From assembly GCA_035527715.1 (NCBI GenBank), contig DATKZY010000043.1, forward strand, positions 1 through 13,903: a stretch of DNA of 13,903 bases. The letters are read 5' to 3'. Below are positions 1 to 7,900 of the stretch, one piece after another. The stretch is from DSUN01 sp035527715. Lineage in GTDB: Bacteria; Planctomycetota; PUPC01; DSUN01. Made by a program: the position numbers and the translations under genes. Position 1 is the first letter of the stretch, and each line of letters begins with the position of its first letter. The notes below the pieces were generated by a model. The model saw only the letters and a list, made by a program, of their open reading frames with translations, was not told the DNA's origin and ran no database searches.

Positions 1-1101
1 CGCGGGCGGCTTGAAGTCCTTGAACTGTGCCTCGGGCAGGAGGATGTGCTTGCCGTAGTCGCAGACGATCTGGCCCTTCTCGCCGATGAAGAGGAGGCCG
101 ATGCCCCACTTGTTGAGGTCGTGGCCCTCGGGCGAGGGCGGGCGCTGCGGGCCGTCGCACCAGAAGAGCTTCACGGGCGGCCGGTCGCCCACGGCGGGGT
201 GCTCCCAGCACACCTTGAGCCAGTGGGGGTACGAGTGCTTGGTCTTGGGGTCGCCGGCCGGCGGGTCGCCCTCGGCCTCGGCCGTGGCCGGGAACTTGAG
301 GTCGAGGGCCCAGTAGGCCAGGTCAATCAGGTGGCTGCCCATGTCGCCCATGCAGCCGTTGCCGAAGTCCCACCACTGCTCCCAGCCCATGCAGCCGCCG
401 CTGTGGTACGAGGGATGGTAGGGCCGGTCGGGCGCGGGGCCGAGCCAGAGGTCCCAGCTGAGCCATTCGGGGGGCTGGATCGGCTGCTTGATGACAGGCG
501 GCTGGGGGTTGGGGCCGCGGCGGCTGCACCAGACGTGGCACTCCTTGACCGCGCCGATGGCGCCGCCCTGGACGAGCTCGACGACGCGGCGGTAGTTGCC
601 CCCCGCGTGGATTTGCGTGCCCTGCTGGGTGGCGACCTTGCCGTTGGCCTTCAGATACGTCTCGCGGAGGGTCGCGGCCTCGTGGACGGAGTGGCCGATG
701 GGCTTCTCGACGTAGACGTGCTTGCCGAGCTTCATCGCGTTGTTGCTGACGAGGGCGTGGGTGTGGTCGGTCGAGGCGCAGATGACGGCATCGAAGTCCT
801 TCGCGTCGTCGAACATCTTCCGCCAGTCGGCATAGGTCTTGGCGTTGGGGAAGCGCTTCTTGCCGCCCTCGAGGGCCTTCGCGTTGACGTCGCAGAGGGC
901 GACGAAGTTCTCGCTGGCGCAGCCGCCGATGTCGGCGCCGCCGCGGCCGCCGACGCCCACGGCGGCGATGTTCAGCTTGTCGCTGGGCGCCTGCTTGGGC
1001 GCGGCCTCCCCGGCCAGGCCGCGAGAGCCGAGGATCACCAGCCCCGCTCCCCCGACTGCCGACCCCTTGAGGAAGTCTCGACGCGAGGTGCGACCATTCA
1101 T
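1..1101 (-). CDS. Tat-exported Gfo/Idh/MocA family oxidoreductase (partial, C-terminus beyond left edge)
   Basis: The 367 visible residues begin with a twin-arginine signal (TSRRDFLKG, residues 5-13) and a hydrophobic stretch, so export by the Tat pathway, probably folded with its cofactor, is predicted. A Rossmann fold follows: GVGGRG at about 49-54, DVNAKAL after the second strand, and the family's EKP motif at 132-134. GDMGSHLID (252-260) matches the conserved block with the catalytic-region histidine of this family. The members usually act on sugars or cyclitols with NAD(P); the substrate here cannot be read. Full-length relatives are somewhat longer, so only the end of the C-terminal alpha/beta domain is missing. 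The start at 1101 has AGGAG seven bases upstream; an in-frame ATG at 1107 has GGGAG at similar spacing and adds only Met-Pro. The gene is separated from the upstream operon by 148 nt and appears to have its own promoter. Confidence 0.93.
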   Translation of the reverse strand, partial: MNGRTSRRDFLKGSAVGGAGLVILGSRGLAGEAAPKQAPSDKLNIAAVGVGGRGGADIGGCASENFVALCDVNAKALEGGKKRFPNAKTYADWRKMFDDAKDFDAVICASTDHTHALVSNNAMKLGKHVYVEKPIGHSVHEAATLRETYLKANGKVATQQGTQIHAGGNYRRVVELVQGGAIGAVKECHVWCSRRGPNPQPPVIKQPIQPPEWLSWDLWLGPAPDRPYHPSYHSGGCMGWEQWWDFGNGCMGDMGSHLIDLAYWALDLKFPATAEAEGDPPAGDPKTKHSYPHWLKVCWEHPAVGDRPPVKLFWCDGPQRPPSPEGHDLNKWGIGLLFIGEKGQIVCDYGKHILLPEAQFKDFKPPA

Positions 1102-1138
1102 CGGCATGCTCCTGCTCCCACTTGTCAGGGAAGCCCAC

Positions 1139-1160
1139 GGGCGTGGAACACCCCACGCCC
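1139..1160. other. 8-bp hairpin in the oxidoreductase 5' leader
   Basis: GGGCGTGG (1139-1146) and CCACGCCC (1153-1160) form a perfect 8-bp stem with a 6-nt loop. If the promoter at 1174-1202 is correct, the hairpin lies near the 5' end of the leader of the minus-strand oxidoreductase transcript. It has no T-run, so it is not an intrinsic terminator for the preceding operon. A role in mRNA stability or translation is possible but unproven. Confidence 0.4.
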
Positions 1161-1173
1161 CCACCGTGCCCCC

Positions 1174-1202
1174 AGCGTAGCCACCCACGTGCCGAAAGTC
1201 AA
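1174..1202 (-). promoter_or_regulatory. putative sigma-70-type promoter for the oxidoreductase gene
   Basis: On the minus strand TTGACT (1202-1197) is followed after 17 bp by TACGCT (1179-1174). The -35 matches the consensus at 5 of 6 positions and the -10 at only 3 of 6. It would give a leader of about 65 nt. The position fits the 148-nt gap after the upstream operon. The weak -10 keeps confidence moderate. Confidence 0.45.
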
Positions 1203-1249
1203 GTGTCAGCGCCGAGCCGCAGGCGAGGGCGCCGCACGGCCGCGGCGCC

Positions 1250-2536
1250 TCACGGCAGGCGGACCCTGCGGGCCAGGACGCGCCGCTGGCCCGGCCCGCC
1301 GTCGGACTCGTAGGCGACGAGGAAGCTGCCCCTCGGGCCGCCGGCCACGGCGGGGCACGAGCAGGGCACGGCGCCATCGTCGAGCACCGGCAAGGCGCCG
1401 GCGGCGTCGAGCTTCCGGCCGTCGCGGTCGAGCCGCAGCAGGCGCAGCGGCTGCCGCGGGTCCCGCCGCTCCTCGGCCCGCTGGCGGACCGCCACGAGAA
1501 ACGCCGCGCCGTCGGAGCCCGCCCCGAGGGGCGGCTGAAACCCCGGCACCAGCGGCTCCAGGAGCACGATGGCCTGGGCGGTATTCCACCCGGACGCCCC
1601 GATCTTCGTTTCCGCGTTCGGGTTCGGCAGGGCCGCGCCCGTGGCCGTGTCGAGCACGCAGCCCATGGCGCACCGCACGCTGCGCTGCGAGCCGCCCGTG
1701 CCCAGGAACACACGGTCCCCCGCGCTCGCGAGGCATGCGGGGTACAGCCCGTACACGCCCGGAGGCGCCCTGTTGACGTTGAGGACCTTGAGCTGGCCCC
1801 CGGCATCGGACAGGCGGGCCACCAGGCGCGTGGTCCGCGCACTCGGGCCGCCCCCCACCCCCCACGCGAAGTCGTCCCTCCACGCAAGCAGCCACCCGTC
1901 GGCCGCACGGACGAGTCCCACGCTCCCGCCCCGCAGGCGCTCGCCGCCGAGGCTCAGCTCCACGCCGTCGGGATCGAGCACGCGGCCGTTTGGCCCCACG
2001 CGCGCCGCGCGCGGCTCGTAGCGCTCGCCGTCGCGGTGGTGCTGCCAGGCGACGAGGAAGCCGTCGGGGCCGCCCGCCACGTCGGGCATCGCCTGGCTGT
2101 GCGCGCCCGCCGCGATGGCCAGGCCCTCGGCATCGAGCACCCGGCCCTCCGGCGTCACGCGAGTCGCGTAGACATCCCAGTCCTTCCCGTTGCGGAAATC
2201 CTGCCATACGACGAGGAAGACGCCCCCGGCGAAGGCGACTCGCGGGGCGTCCTGGCTCCCGCGCGCGGCGCACAGGCGCAGGGGCCGGTCGTCGAGCAGC
2301 TTGCCCTCCGCCGACACCCGCGCCGCGAGCACCACGGGGTCCTCACCCTCGAAGTACTTCCTGCCCTGCTGCCAGGCGACGAGGAAGGTGCCGCGGCCGT
2401 CGCCCGCGCACGCGGGGGCCAACTGGGGGCGCGCGTCGGGCGGCGCCGGGCACACGGGGACCGGCGGCCCCACCTCGGGCGCGGGCGCCGCGAGGCAGGC
2501 AAGCTGCGCCACCATGGCCACCAGCCCCATCGTCAT
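1250..2536 (-). CDS. exported protein with repeated FLVAWQ beta-propeller-like motifs
   Basis: The 428-residue product begins with a short hydrophobic export signal (MTMGLVAMVAQLACLAA) ending in a small-residue, proline-rich stretch; the cysteine at 14 is not in a good lipobox. The mature part carries repeats of the type F-L-V-A-W-Q followed by charged residues and an R-V-x-x-x-G-x-x-L-D segment: FLVAWQ at 51-56, FLVVWQ at 107-112, FLVAWQ at 160-165, WLLAWR at 215-220, and weaker FLVAVR and FLVAYE near the end. This spacing of about 50 residues suggests blades of a beta-propeller. I do not recognise a named family or enzymatic motif; binding or scaffold function is a guess. The start has GAGGTGG overlapping the stop codon of the preceding gene, with a 9-nt intergenic gap, so it is translated from the same operon mRNA. 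Confidence 0.8.
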   Translation of the reverse strand: MTMGLVAMVAQLACLAAPAPEVGPPVPVCPAPPDARPQLAPACAGDGRGTFLVAWQQGRKYFEGEDPVVLAARVSAEGKLLDDRPLRLCAARGSQDAPRVAFAGGVFLVVWQDFRNGKDWDVYATRVTPEGRVLDAEGLAIAAGAHSQAMPDVAGGPDGFLVAWQHHRDGERYEPRAARVGPNGRVLDPDGVELSLGGERLRGGSVGLVRAADGWLLAWRDDFAWGVGGGPSARTTRLVARLSDAGGQLKVLNVNRAPPGVYGLYPACLASAGDRVFLGTGGSQRSVRCAMGCVLDTATGAALPNPNAETKIGASGWNTAQAIVLLEPLVPGFQPPLGAGSDGAAFLVAVRQRAEERRDPRQPLRLLRLDRDGRKLDAAGALPVLDDGAVPCSCPAVAGGPRGSFLVAYESDGGPGQRRVLARRVRLP

Positions 2537-2545
2537 CGGGCCACC

Positions 2546-3781
2546 TCACTCCGCAAGGCGTCGGAGCCGGAAGACTCGTGTGCCCAGGAGCCCGCGGCCG
2601 GCCACGTCCTGGGTCCGGCCGCTCCAGTCGTTGATCTTGCCGTAGAGATTGCCCTCGGCGTCGCGGCCCACGAGCGGCGCGACGACGAGGTTCGACAGCG
2701 GCCCGCCCTCGGCGCGCGACTTGCCCTCGAGCGCGGGGTCGAAGGCGGCCGGGCCGCGGTTGCGGTTGGGGTGGACGGGCATGATGTACCACCGGCCGTT
2801 CTTGAGCAGCGTGGCCGTGGTCGTCTTGAGGTCGGTCGGCACGCGGCGGATGTCGTACTCGTCGCCGCCGCAGGCGTAGACGCACGCGCCGGCGGGGCTG
2901 GCGAAGCCGCTGCTCGGCGTGTCGAAGTACGCGGCAAGCGGCGGGCCGTCGCCCACCTCGTGCGGCTTGCGGCCCGAGACCACCAGGCCGGCGATGTGGC
3001 TCATCGCCCCGTCCGGCGTCACCCGCACGACGACGTCGGGCGTGCGGGCGACGAAGTAGGCGTTCCCCTGCCGGTCGCAGTCGCCGCCGCAGCAGTTCAG
3101 CCTGGGCGCCCGGCCCGGGGGCGCGACCGATGCCGGCCAGGGTCCGAGGCAGCGGAGCGACCGGCCGTCCGCCGTCACCTGGTAGCAGGCGTGGGTCGTC
3201 GCGATCGTGAGCTGGCCGTCGGGCGCCGCCACCACCAGGATCGTGCCGCCGATGGCCGCCTCGCGCGGGGGACACGTCTCGCCCGGCCCCAGCTTCCGTT
3301 GCCCGCCGCCCGCGTAGGTCTCGACGGTCCAGCGGCCCTGGGCGTCCTTGAAGATGCGGCGGACGCAGTCGTTCCCGTTGTCGGGGACGAAGACGTTGCG
3401 GCGGTCGTCCACCTGGATGTTGGTGTAGCCGTAGTAGGCGCCCACGCCCATGCGGAACTGGGCTTCGGCGGCCGGGCCGTCGCGGTAGCCGAGCGCGCCG
3501 CTGCCCGCCAGGTGGGTGCGCAGGCCGTCGGGCGTCACGATGTCCACGTATTGCTCGCCCTCGCCGTCGTGGTCGCGGCCGACGACGAGGTAGAGGCCCC
3601 CGTCGCGGTCGGGGGCCATGGACCAGAGGCTCGCGCCCACGGCCTGGACCGGTCCCCAGTCGGGCCCGCCGCCCATGGCCGCGGTGAAGGGCTCGACGGT
3701 CCAGCGCTCGCGGCGCCAGCCGTCGTCGCCCGCGGCCGCGGTGGCCGCGAGCAGGGAAACGCACAGGAGCACCCGGCTCAT
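2546..3781 (-). CDS. exported NHL-repeat protein (SMP-30/NHL-type beta-propeller)
   Basis: The 411-residue product starts with a typical signal peptide (MSRVLLCVSLLAATAAAG, about 18 residues). NHL-like features include GYRDGPAAEAQF (98-109), NIQVDDRRNVFVPDN (121-135) with a following V-R-R-I, and a second GDGPPLAAYFDTP block (277-289). The G-x-D-G-P-A-x-x-A-x-F phrase is characteristic of bacterial NHL-repeat propellers. Several cysteines (170, 199, 211, 230, 231, 235, 300, 304) would suit disulphides outside the cytoplasm. No catalytic residues can be identified with confidence; related proteins include lactonase-like enzymes and pure binding domains. Its ATG is 6 nt after the stop of the exonuclease gene, with GAGGCG overlapping that stop as ribosome-binding site, so the two are translationally linked. 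Confidence 0.82.
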   Translation of the reverse strand: MSRVLLCVSLLAATAAAGDDGWRRERWTVEPFTAAMGGGPDWGPVQAVGASLWSMAPDRDGGLYLVVGRDHDGEGEQYVDIVTPDGLRTHLAGSGALGYRDGPAAEAQFRMGVGAYYGYTNIQVDDRRNVFVPDNGNDCVRRIFKDAQGRWTVETYAGGGQRKLGPGETCPPREAAIGGTILVVAAPDGQLTIATTHACYQVTADGRSLRCLGPWPASVAPPGRAPRLNCCGGDCDRQGNAYFVARTPDVVVRVTPDGAMSHIAGLVVSGRKPHEVGDGPPLAAYFDTPSSGFASPAGACVYACGGDEYDIRRVPTDLKTTTATLLKNGRWYIMPVHPNRNRGPAAFDPALEGKSRAEGGPLSNLVVAPLVGRDAEGNLYGKINDWSGRTQDVAGRGLLGTRVFRLRRLAE

Positions 3782-3787
3782 GGCGCC

Positions 3788-4738
3788 TCAGACCCTCTTC
3801 TTGTAGAGCCGGCGGTCGAACACGCGGCTCCACTCGGTCCAGTTGGCCTGCTCGTCCACGTCGGCGAGCAGAGCCGTCTCGAAGGCGGCGAGCTTGGCGT
3901 CGAGGTTGTCGAGGTAGTGGAGGGCGACGGCCTCGGCGGTCGCGGGCAGGATGGGCGAGCCGAACTCGTAGGCCCCGTGGTGGCTGAGGATCAGGTGCAG
4001 GAGCTGCTCGAGCAGCGGGCGGGGAAAGCCCTCGATGCCCGCTGCCTTGCGCTCGATCAGGCTCGCCCCGATGTTCAGATGGCCGATGAGGCCGCCGGCA
4101 TCGCTGTAGCGGAAGCCGCGCTCGAACTCGAACGACTCGACCTTCCCGATGTCGTGCAGCAGGGCGCCCGCCGCCAGCAGGTCGCGGTTCAGGTTCGGAT
4201 AGGCGTCGGCGAGCCGCAGCGCCAGGTTGGCCACCGCCACCGTGTGCTCCAGCAGGCCGCCCAGGCACGCGTGGTGGATGCTCACCCCCGCCGGCGCCCG
4301 CTGGAAGCCGCGGACGAACTCCGGGTCGGCCAGGAACGCCTCGAGGAGGGCCTTGAGACGCGCGTCCTGCGTCCCCTTCACGATCTCGCGGACGCGTGCC
4401 ATCAACTGCCCCACGTTCTTCGTCGTGCTCGGCAGGAACTCCGCGATGTCCACCGACGCCGCCTCGACGCGGCGCACGTCGGTCACCACGAGTTGGAGCT
4501 TGCCGCGATAGCTCTCGGCCCGGGCCTTCACCAGCACGAAATCGTCGGGAGCGAATGCCTCGAACAGCTCGCGCGTCGCGTTCCAGAACTTCGACGGCGC
4601 GACGCCCGTGCGGTCCGCGAGCTCCATATCCATATAGAACGCCCCGTCGCGTTGCGTCCTGAGCTGCTTATCGCGCACCAGGAACACGTCCTGCACCGTA
4701 TCGCCGGGGTGGAGGTCTGCGATGAACTTTCTTGGCAT
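3788..4738 (-). CDS. yhaM: YhaM-like 3'-5' exoribonuclease (OB-fold plus HD domain)
   Basis: The 316 residues match the usual size of YhaM (about 314). The N-terminal part (about 10-95) has the pattern of an OB-fold nucleic-acid-binding domain (FYMDMELADRTG, then VLVKARAESYRGKLQL). The C-terminal part is an HD phosphohydrolase domain: SIHHACLGGLLEHT (153-166), the signature LLHDIGK with H195 and D196, GHLNIG (219-224), LSHHGAYEFG (251-260) and a late aspartate in LDNLD (276-280), which together would bind the metals. YhaM degrades RNA and single-stranded DNA from the 3' end in the cytoplasm. The start has AGAGGG four to five bases upstream. It heads a three-gene operon with two exported proteins, an odd partnership suggesting shared expression rather than shared function. 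Other HD/OB proteins of this type exist, so the symbol is by family resemblance. Confidence 0.88.
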   Translation of the reverse strand: MPRKFIADLHPGDTVQDVFLVRDKQLRTQRDGAFYMDMELADRTGVAPSKFWNATRELFEAFAPDDFVLVKARAESYRGKLQLVVTDVRRVEAASVDIAEFLPSTTKNVGQLMARVREIVKGTQDARLKALLEAFLADPEFVRGFQRAPAGVSIHHACLGGLLEHTVAVANLALRLADAYPNLNRDLLAAGALLHDIGKVESFEFERGFRYSDAGGLIGHLNIGASLIERKAAGIEGFPRPLLEQLLHLILSHHGAYEFGSPILPATAEAVALHYLDNLDAKLAAFETALLADVDEQANWTEWSRVFDRRLYKKRV

Positions 4739-4778
4739 CTTACCCTCTCTCGTTGTGGTGTTGGCCGAACCGCCCGCG

Positions 4779-4806
4779 ATTATAGGCTGTTCGCCCCCCC
4801 AGTCAA
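4779..4806 (-). promoter_or_regulatory. strong sigma-70-type promoter for the exonuclease operon
   Basis: On the minus strand TTGACT (4806-4801) and a perfect TATAAT (4784-4779) are separated by 16 bp. The predicted transcript starts near 4772, giving a leader of about 35 nt before the ATG at 4738. AT-rich hexamers stand out against the GC-rich background, and the site lies in the only sizeable gap upstream of the exonuclease gene. Confidence 0.75.
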
Positions 4807-4833
4807 GCCGCCCTGCCCGCGAATCAAGACGCT

Positions 4834-4863
4834 CACCACAGAGGGCACAGAGGACACTGAGCC
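4834..4863. repeat. 9-bp tandem repeat (CACAGAGGN type)
   Basis: CACAGAGGG (4837-4845), CACAGAGGA (4846-4854) and a degenerate CACTGAGCC (4855-4863) lie in tandem, followed by another ACCACAGAG at 4865-4873. Similar CACAGAGGACACAGAGG strings are familiar to me as dispersed intergenic repeats in many environmental genomes; that comparison is from memory. It lies between the STAND gene's stop and the exonuclease promoter. Confidence 0.6.
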
Positions 4864-4920
4864 AACCACAGAGACGACCGGCCGCTCCCCATCAGGCCCT
4901 GACTTGGCTTCTCCGTACCC

Positions 4921-4941
4921 CAACACCTAACACCAAACACC
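4921..4941. repeat. heptameric tandem repeat NAACACC x3
   Basis: CAACACC, TAACACC and AAACACC follow each other without spacer (4921-4927, 4928-4934, 4935-4941). On the minus strand the unit reads GGTGTTN. It begins 7 nt after the STAND gene's TAG stop in the transcribed direction. A degenerate array of the same unit lies between recA and alaS. Confidence 0.65.
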
Positions 4942-4947
4942 GATAAC

Positions 4948-7900
4948 CTATTCTTGGCTCGTCTCCCCCTCCAGCGTGATGATCGCCACATAGTTCACCA
5001 CCGAGCCGGCCCACGCCCGCCCCGAAGGGTGTGTGCTTGTATGGTCGAGAGTGGCCGGGAACCAGGCGACGGCCTCGCGCGTCGCCGCGTCCTCGATCAC
5101 CATGTCGAGACCGCGCATGTCGGCCCACAGAGGAAACTGGAAGGCTCGCGCCGCATCAGCAAGCCCCACCATGTTAACGCGGCAGGCGCGGAGGTCGATG
5201 CACTCCCCACTCTCCAAGTCCCACAGCCCAACCGTGTGGTCCTCCGACCCGCTCTGGAGGCGCCGGCCATCGGGAGAGAACGAAGCAAAGTTGACCCCGC
5301 GCTCGTGTCCCCTCAGGACCCGCAGTTCTTCCCCCGTCGTCGCGTCCCACACACGGACCGTGCAGTCACCAGACCCGCTGGCGAGACGCTGACCGTCGGG
5401 GGAGAATGAAACGAAGCTGACCTCGCGCTGGTGTCCCCTCAGGACCTGCAATTCGTCGCCCGTCGCCGCGTCCCACACTCGAACCGTGTTGTCCCGATCA
5501 AGAAGAGGGTTCCCGGACCCGCTAGCGAGCAGGCGGCCATCTGCGGAGAACGAAACAGTGTTGACCCATGAACGGTGTCTTCTCAGGACTCGCACTTCCT
5601 CCCCCGTCGCTGCGTCCCACAGACGAATTGTGTTGTCCCGGCAAGAGACTGGGTCCATAGACCCGCTTGCGAGCTGGCGACCCTCGGGAGAGAACGAAAC
5701 GCATGTGACCGAGCCCTCGTGTCCCCTCAGGACCCGCGGCTCCTCCCCAGTCGCCGGGTCCCACACACGAACCGTACGATCCTCCGATCCGCTCGCGAGA
5801 CGTCGCCCATCGGGAGAGAAGGAAACGATGTTGACCGCGCGCTCGTGTCCCCTCAGGACCCGCAGTTCATCCCCGGTGGCTGGATCCCACACACGAACTG
5901 TGTCATCCCACGATCCGCTGGCGAGTCGGCAACCGTCGGGGGAGAACGAGACGCTCTCGACGTCACGCTCGTGCCCCTTCAGAACCCGGAGCTCCTCGCC
6001 TGTCGCCGCGTCCCATACTCGAACCGTGCTATCCCCCGACCCGCTGGCGAGACGGCGACCGTCGGGGGAGAACGAAACGGTGCGGACCTCGCCCTTGTGC
6101 CCCCTGAGGACCCGCAGTTGCTGCCCGGTCGCCGCGTCCCACACCCGCAGAGTGCAGTCATACGATCCGCTGGCAAGTCGGCATCCGTCGGCGGAGAAGG
6201 AAACGCTCGTCACCAAGCGCTCGTGTCCCCTCAGCACCCGAAGCTCCTTACCTGTCTCCGTATCCCAAACCCGAGCCGTGTGGTCACTCGACCCGCTAGC
6301 GAGCCGGAGACCGTCGGGCGCGAAGCACACGCAATTGACGTAGTCCTCGTGTCCCCTCAGAACCTGCAACTCCTCACCCCTCTCCGTGTCCCAAACCCTC
6401 ACCGCGTGGTCCTCTGACCCACTGGCGAGGCGCCGACCATCGGGCGAGAACGAAAGGCTGTTTGCCCATAGCCCGGTTGGCCTCAGGACCTGCACCCGTT
6501 CACCCGTCTCGGCCTCCCAAACCCGGACCGTACGGTCATCGGCCCCGCTCGCGAGCCGAAGGCCGTCGGGTGAGAACGCCACGCTTGTAACCGCCCCCTC
6601 GTGCCCTCGCAGGACTCTGAGCTCGCCGGCAGCTAGGTGACCCCAGGACGGCCGGAGGGAGCGGAGCCAAGGGCGGCCACGGGTCGCGCGCTCGGCGGCC
6701 CTTCGCCAGCCCGCCAGAAGCTCGGAGAGTCTTGGCCCGGGCCGAAGCCAGGGGGGCGGCGCGTACCAGCCACCTTTCGGCTCCACATAGTGCCTCGCGG
6801 CCTCAGGGCAGTCGTACCACCAGCACGAATTCCAAAGGCATTGGAGGAGAGCCTGGGGGTAATCCTGGGCGTGACGGGCGATGAAGTGGATGTCGCGGCC
6901 CAGAGCTTCTTCAAGGAGGCGCAAGATGCGGCGTTGGGGGCGGTCATCGGGCAACCCGGCGACGGCGGCGGAGAAGTCGAGGGCCAAGTCGAAGACCATC
7001 CCCGCTACCGCCTTGCCTTCGAGGAAGAAGATGTCGGTGAGGGTGGACTCAAGGGCGTCCCACAGACGAGCGCCAGTCTGGTGATAGGGCATTTCGCTGA
7101 GGGTGCGGGGGTTGCAGTACCGAGCGGTGCCCGGCCCGGCGATGGCCGCGGGCGGCGTAGCGACAAGCGTCCCGCTTGTCGGCTCGGCGTCCCCCGCACC
7201 CGTCTCGACAAGCGGGACGCTTGTCGCTACGATCGGTTGGATGTGCGCGACGGAGGCGAAGTAGGTGGCAAGGGCGGTGTGGGCGGCCAATCGCTTGGGC
7301 TCTGCGGCGAGGTAGTCGGCTTCGACGGCTTCGCGGAGTTGGGTGTGCGCGAAGTCGAGGAGCTCGCCCCGGCGGAGAAGGTAGGGGCGAACGAGGCGCT
7401 CAAGTGCGGCGACGTTGCCCTGAGGATCGGGCGCCGCGCCCGACGGCTGCGGAGCGGGCGTGACACTTCGTGGAGGCTCACCGCCATCTGGTGAGGCTTT
7501 GACCCACCCCCTACCCCCTCCCGGAGAGGGAGGGGAGTGATCGGACCCCTCTCCCACTGAGGGAGAGGGTAGGGTGAGGGTGGGCGTCACGTGAGGGGGG
7601 CCACCAGGAGCTATCGTCCCGACAAGCTCGGCGTGGGAGAGGCCGTGGCGGCTGACGCCGAGGTAGGAGACGAATCTGCGGACGAGTTCGGCGCCGACCA
7701 GGTTGCCCTCGGCGTCGTGGAAGCCGGGATCATTGGAGAGGCGGTCGCGGAGGATCCAGAGGAAAAGGCCGCGGACGTCGCCCGGGAGCTGGCGGATGCG
7801 CTCGGTGATTTCCTCGTAGGTGCCGAGGGTGCGAAGCTGTTCGAGGGCGACGAGGAGGTAGAGGGGGCTGGCACTCTCGGCCTTCGAGAGCAGGGCGTCG

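Noticed and set aside
46..1776. 576-codon open frame on the plus strand
   Set aside because: Antisense to the oxidoreductase and the FLVAWQ-repeat gene; it runs across two unrelated genes and the promoter gap and has no recognisable motif.
2036..4930. 964-codon open frame on the plus strand
   Set aside because: It lies antisense to three well-supported minus-strand genes, has a composition typical of a GC-rich shadow frame (Ala/Val/Arg/Gly/Asp) and shows no domain.
5203..6624. 126-bp periodic repeats as a CRISPR-like array
   Set aside because: There is no constant repeat/unique spacer alternation; the whole unit is coding and gives WD40 blades.
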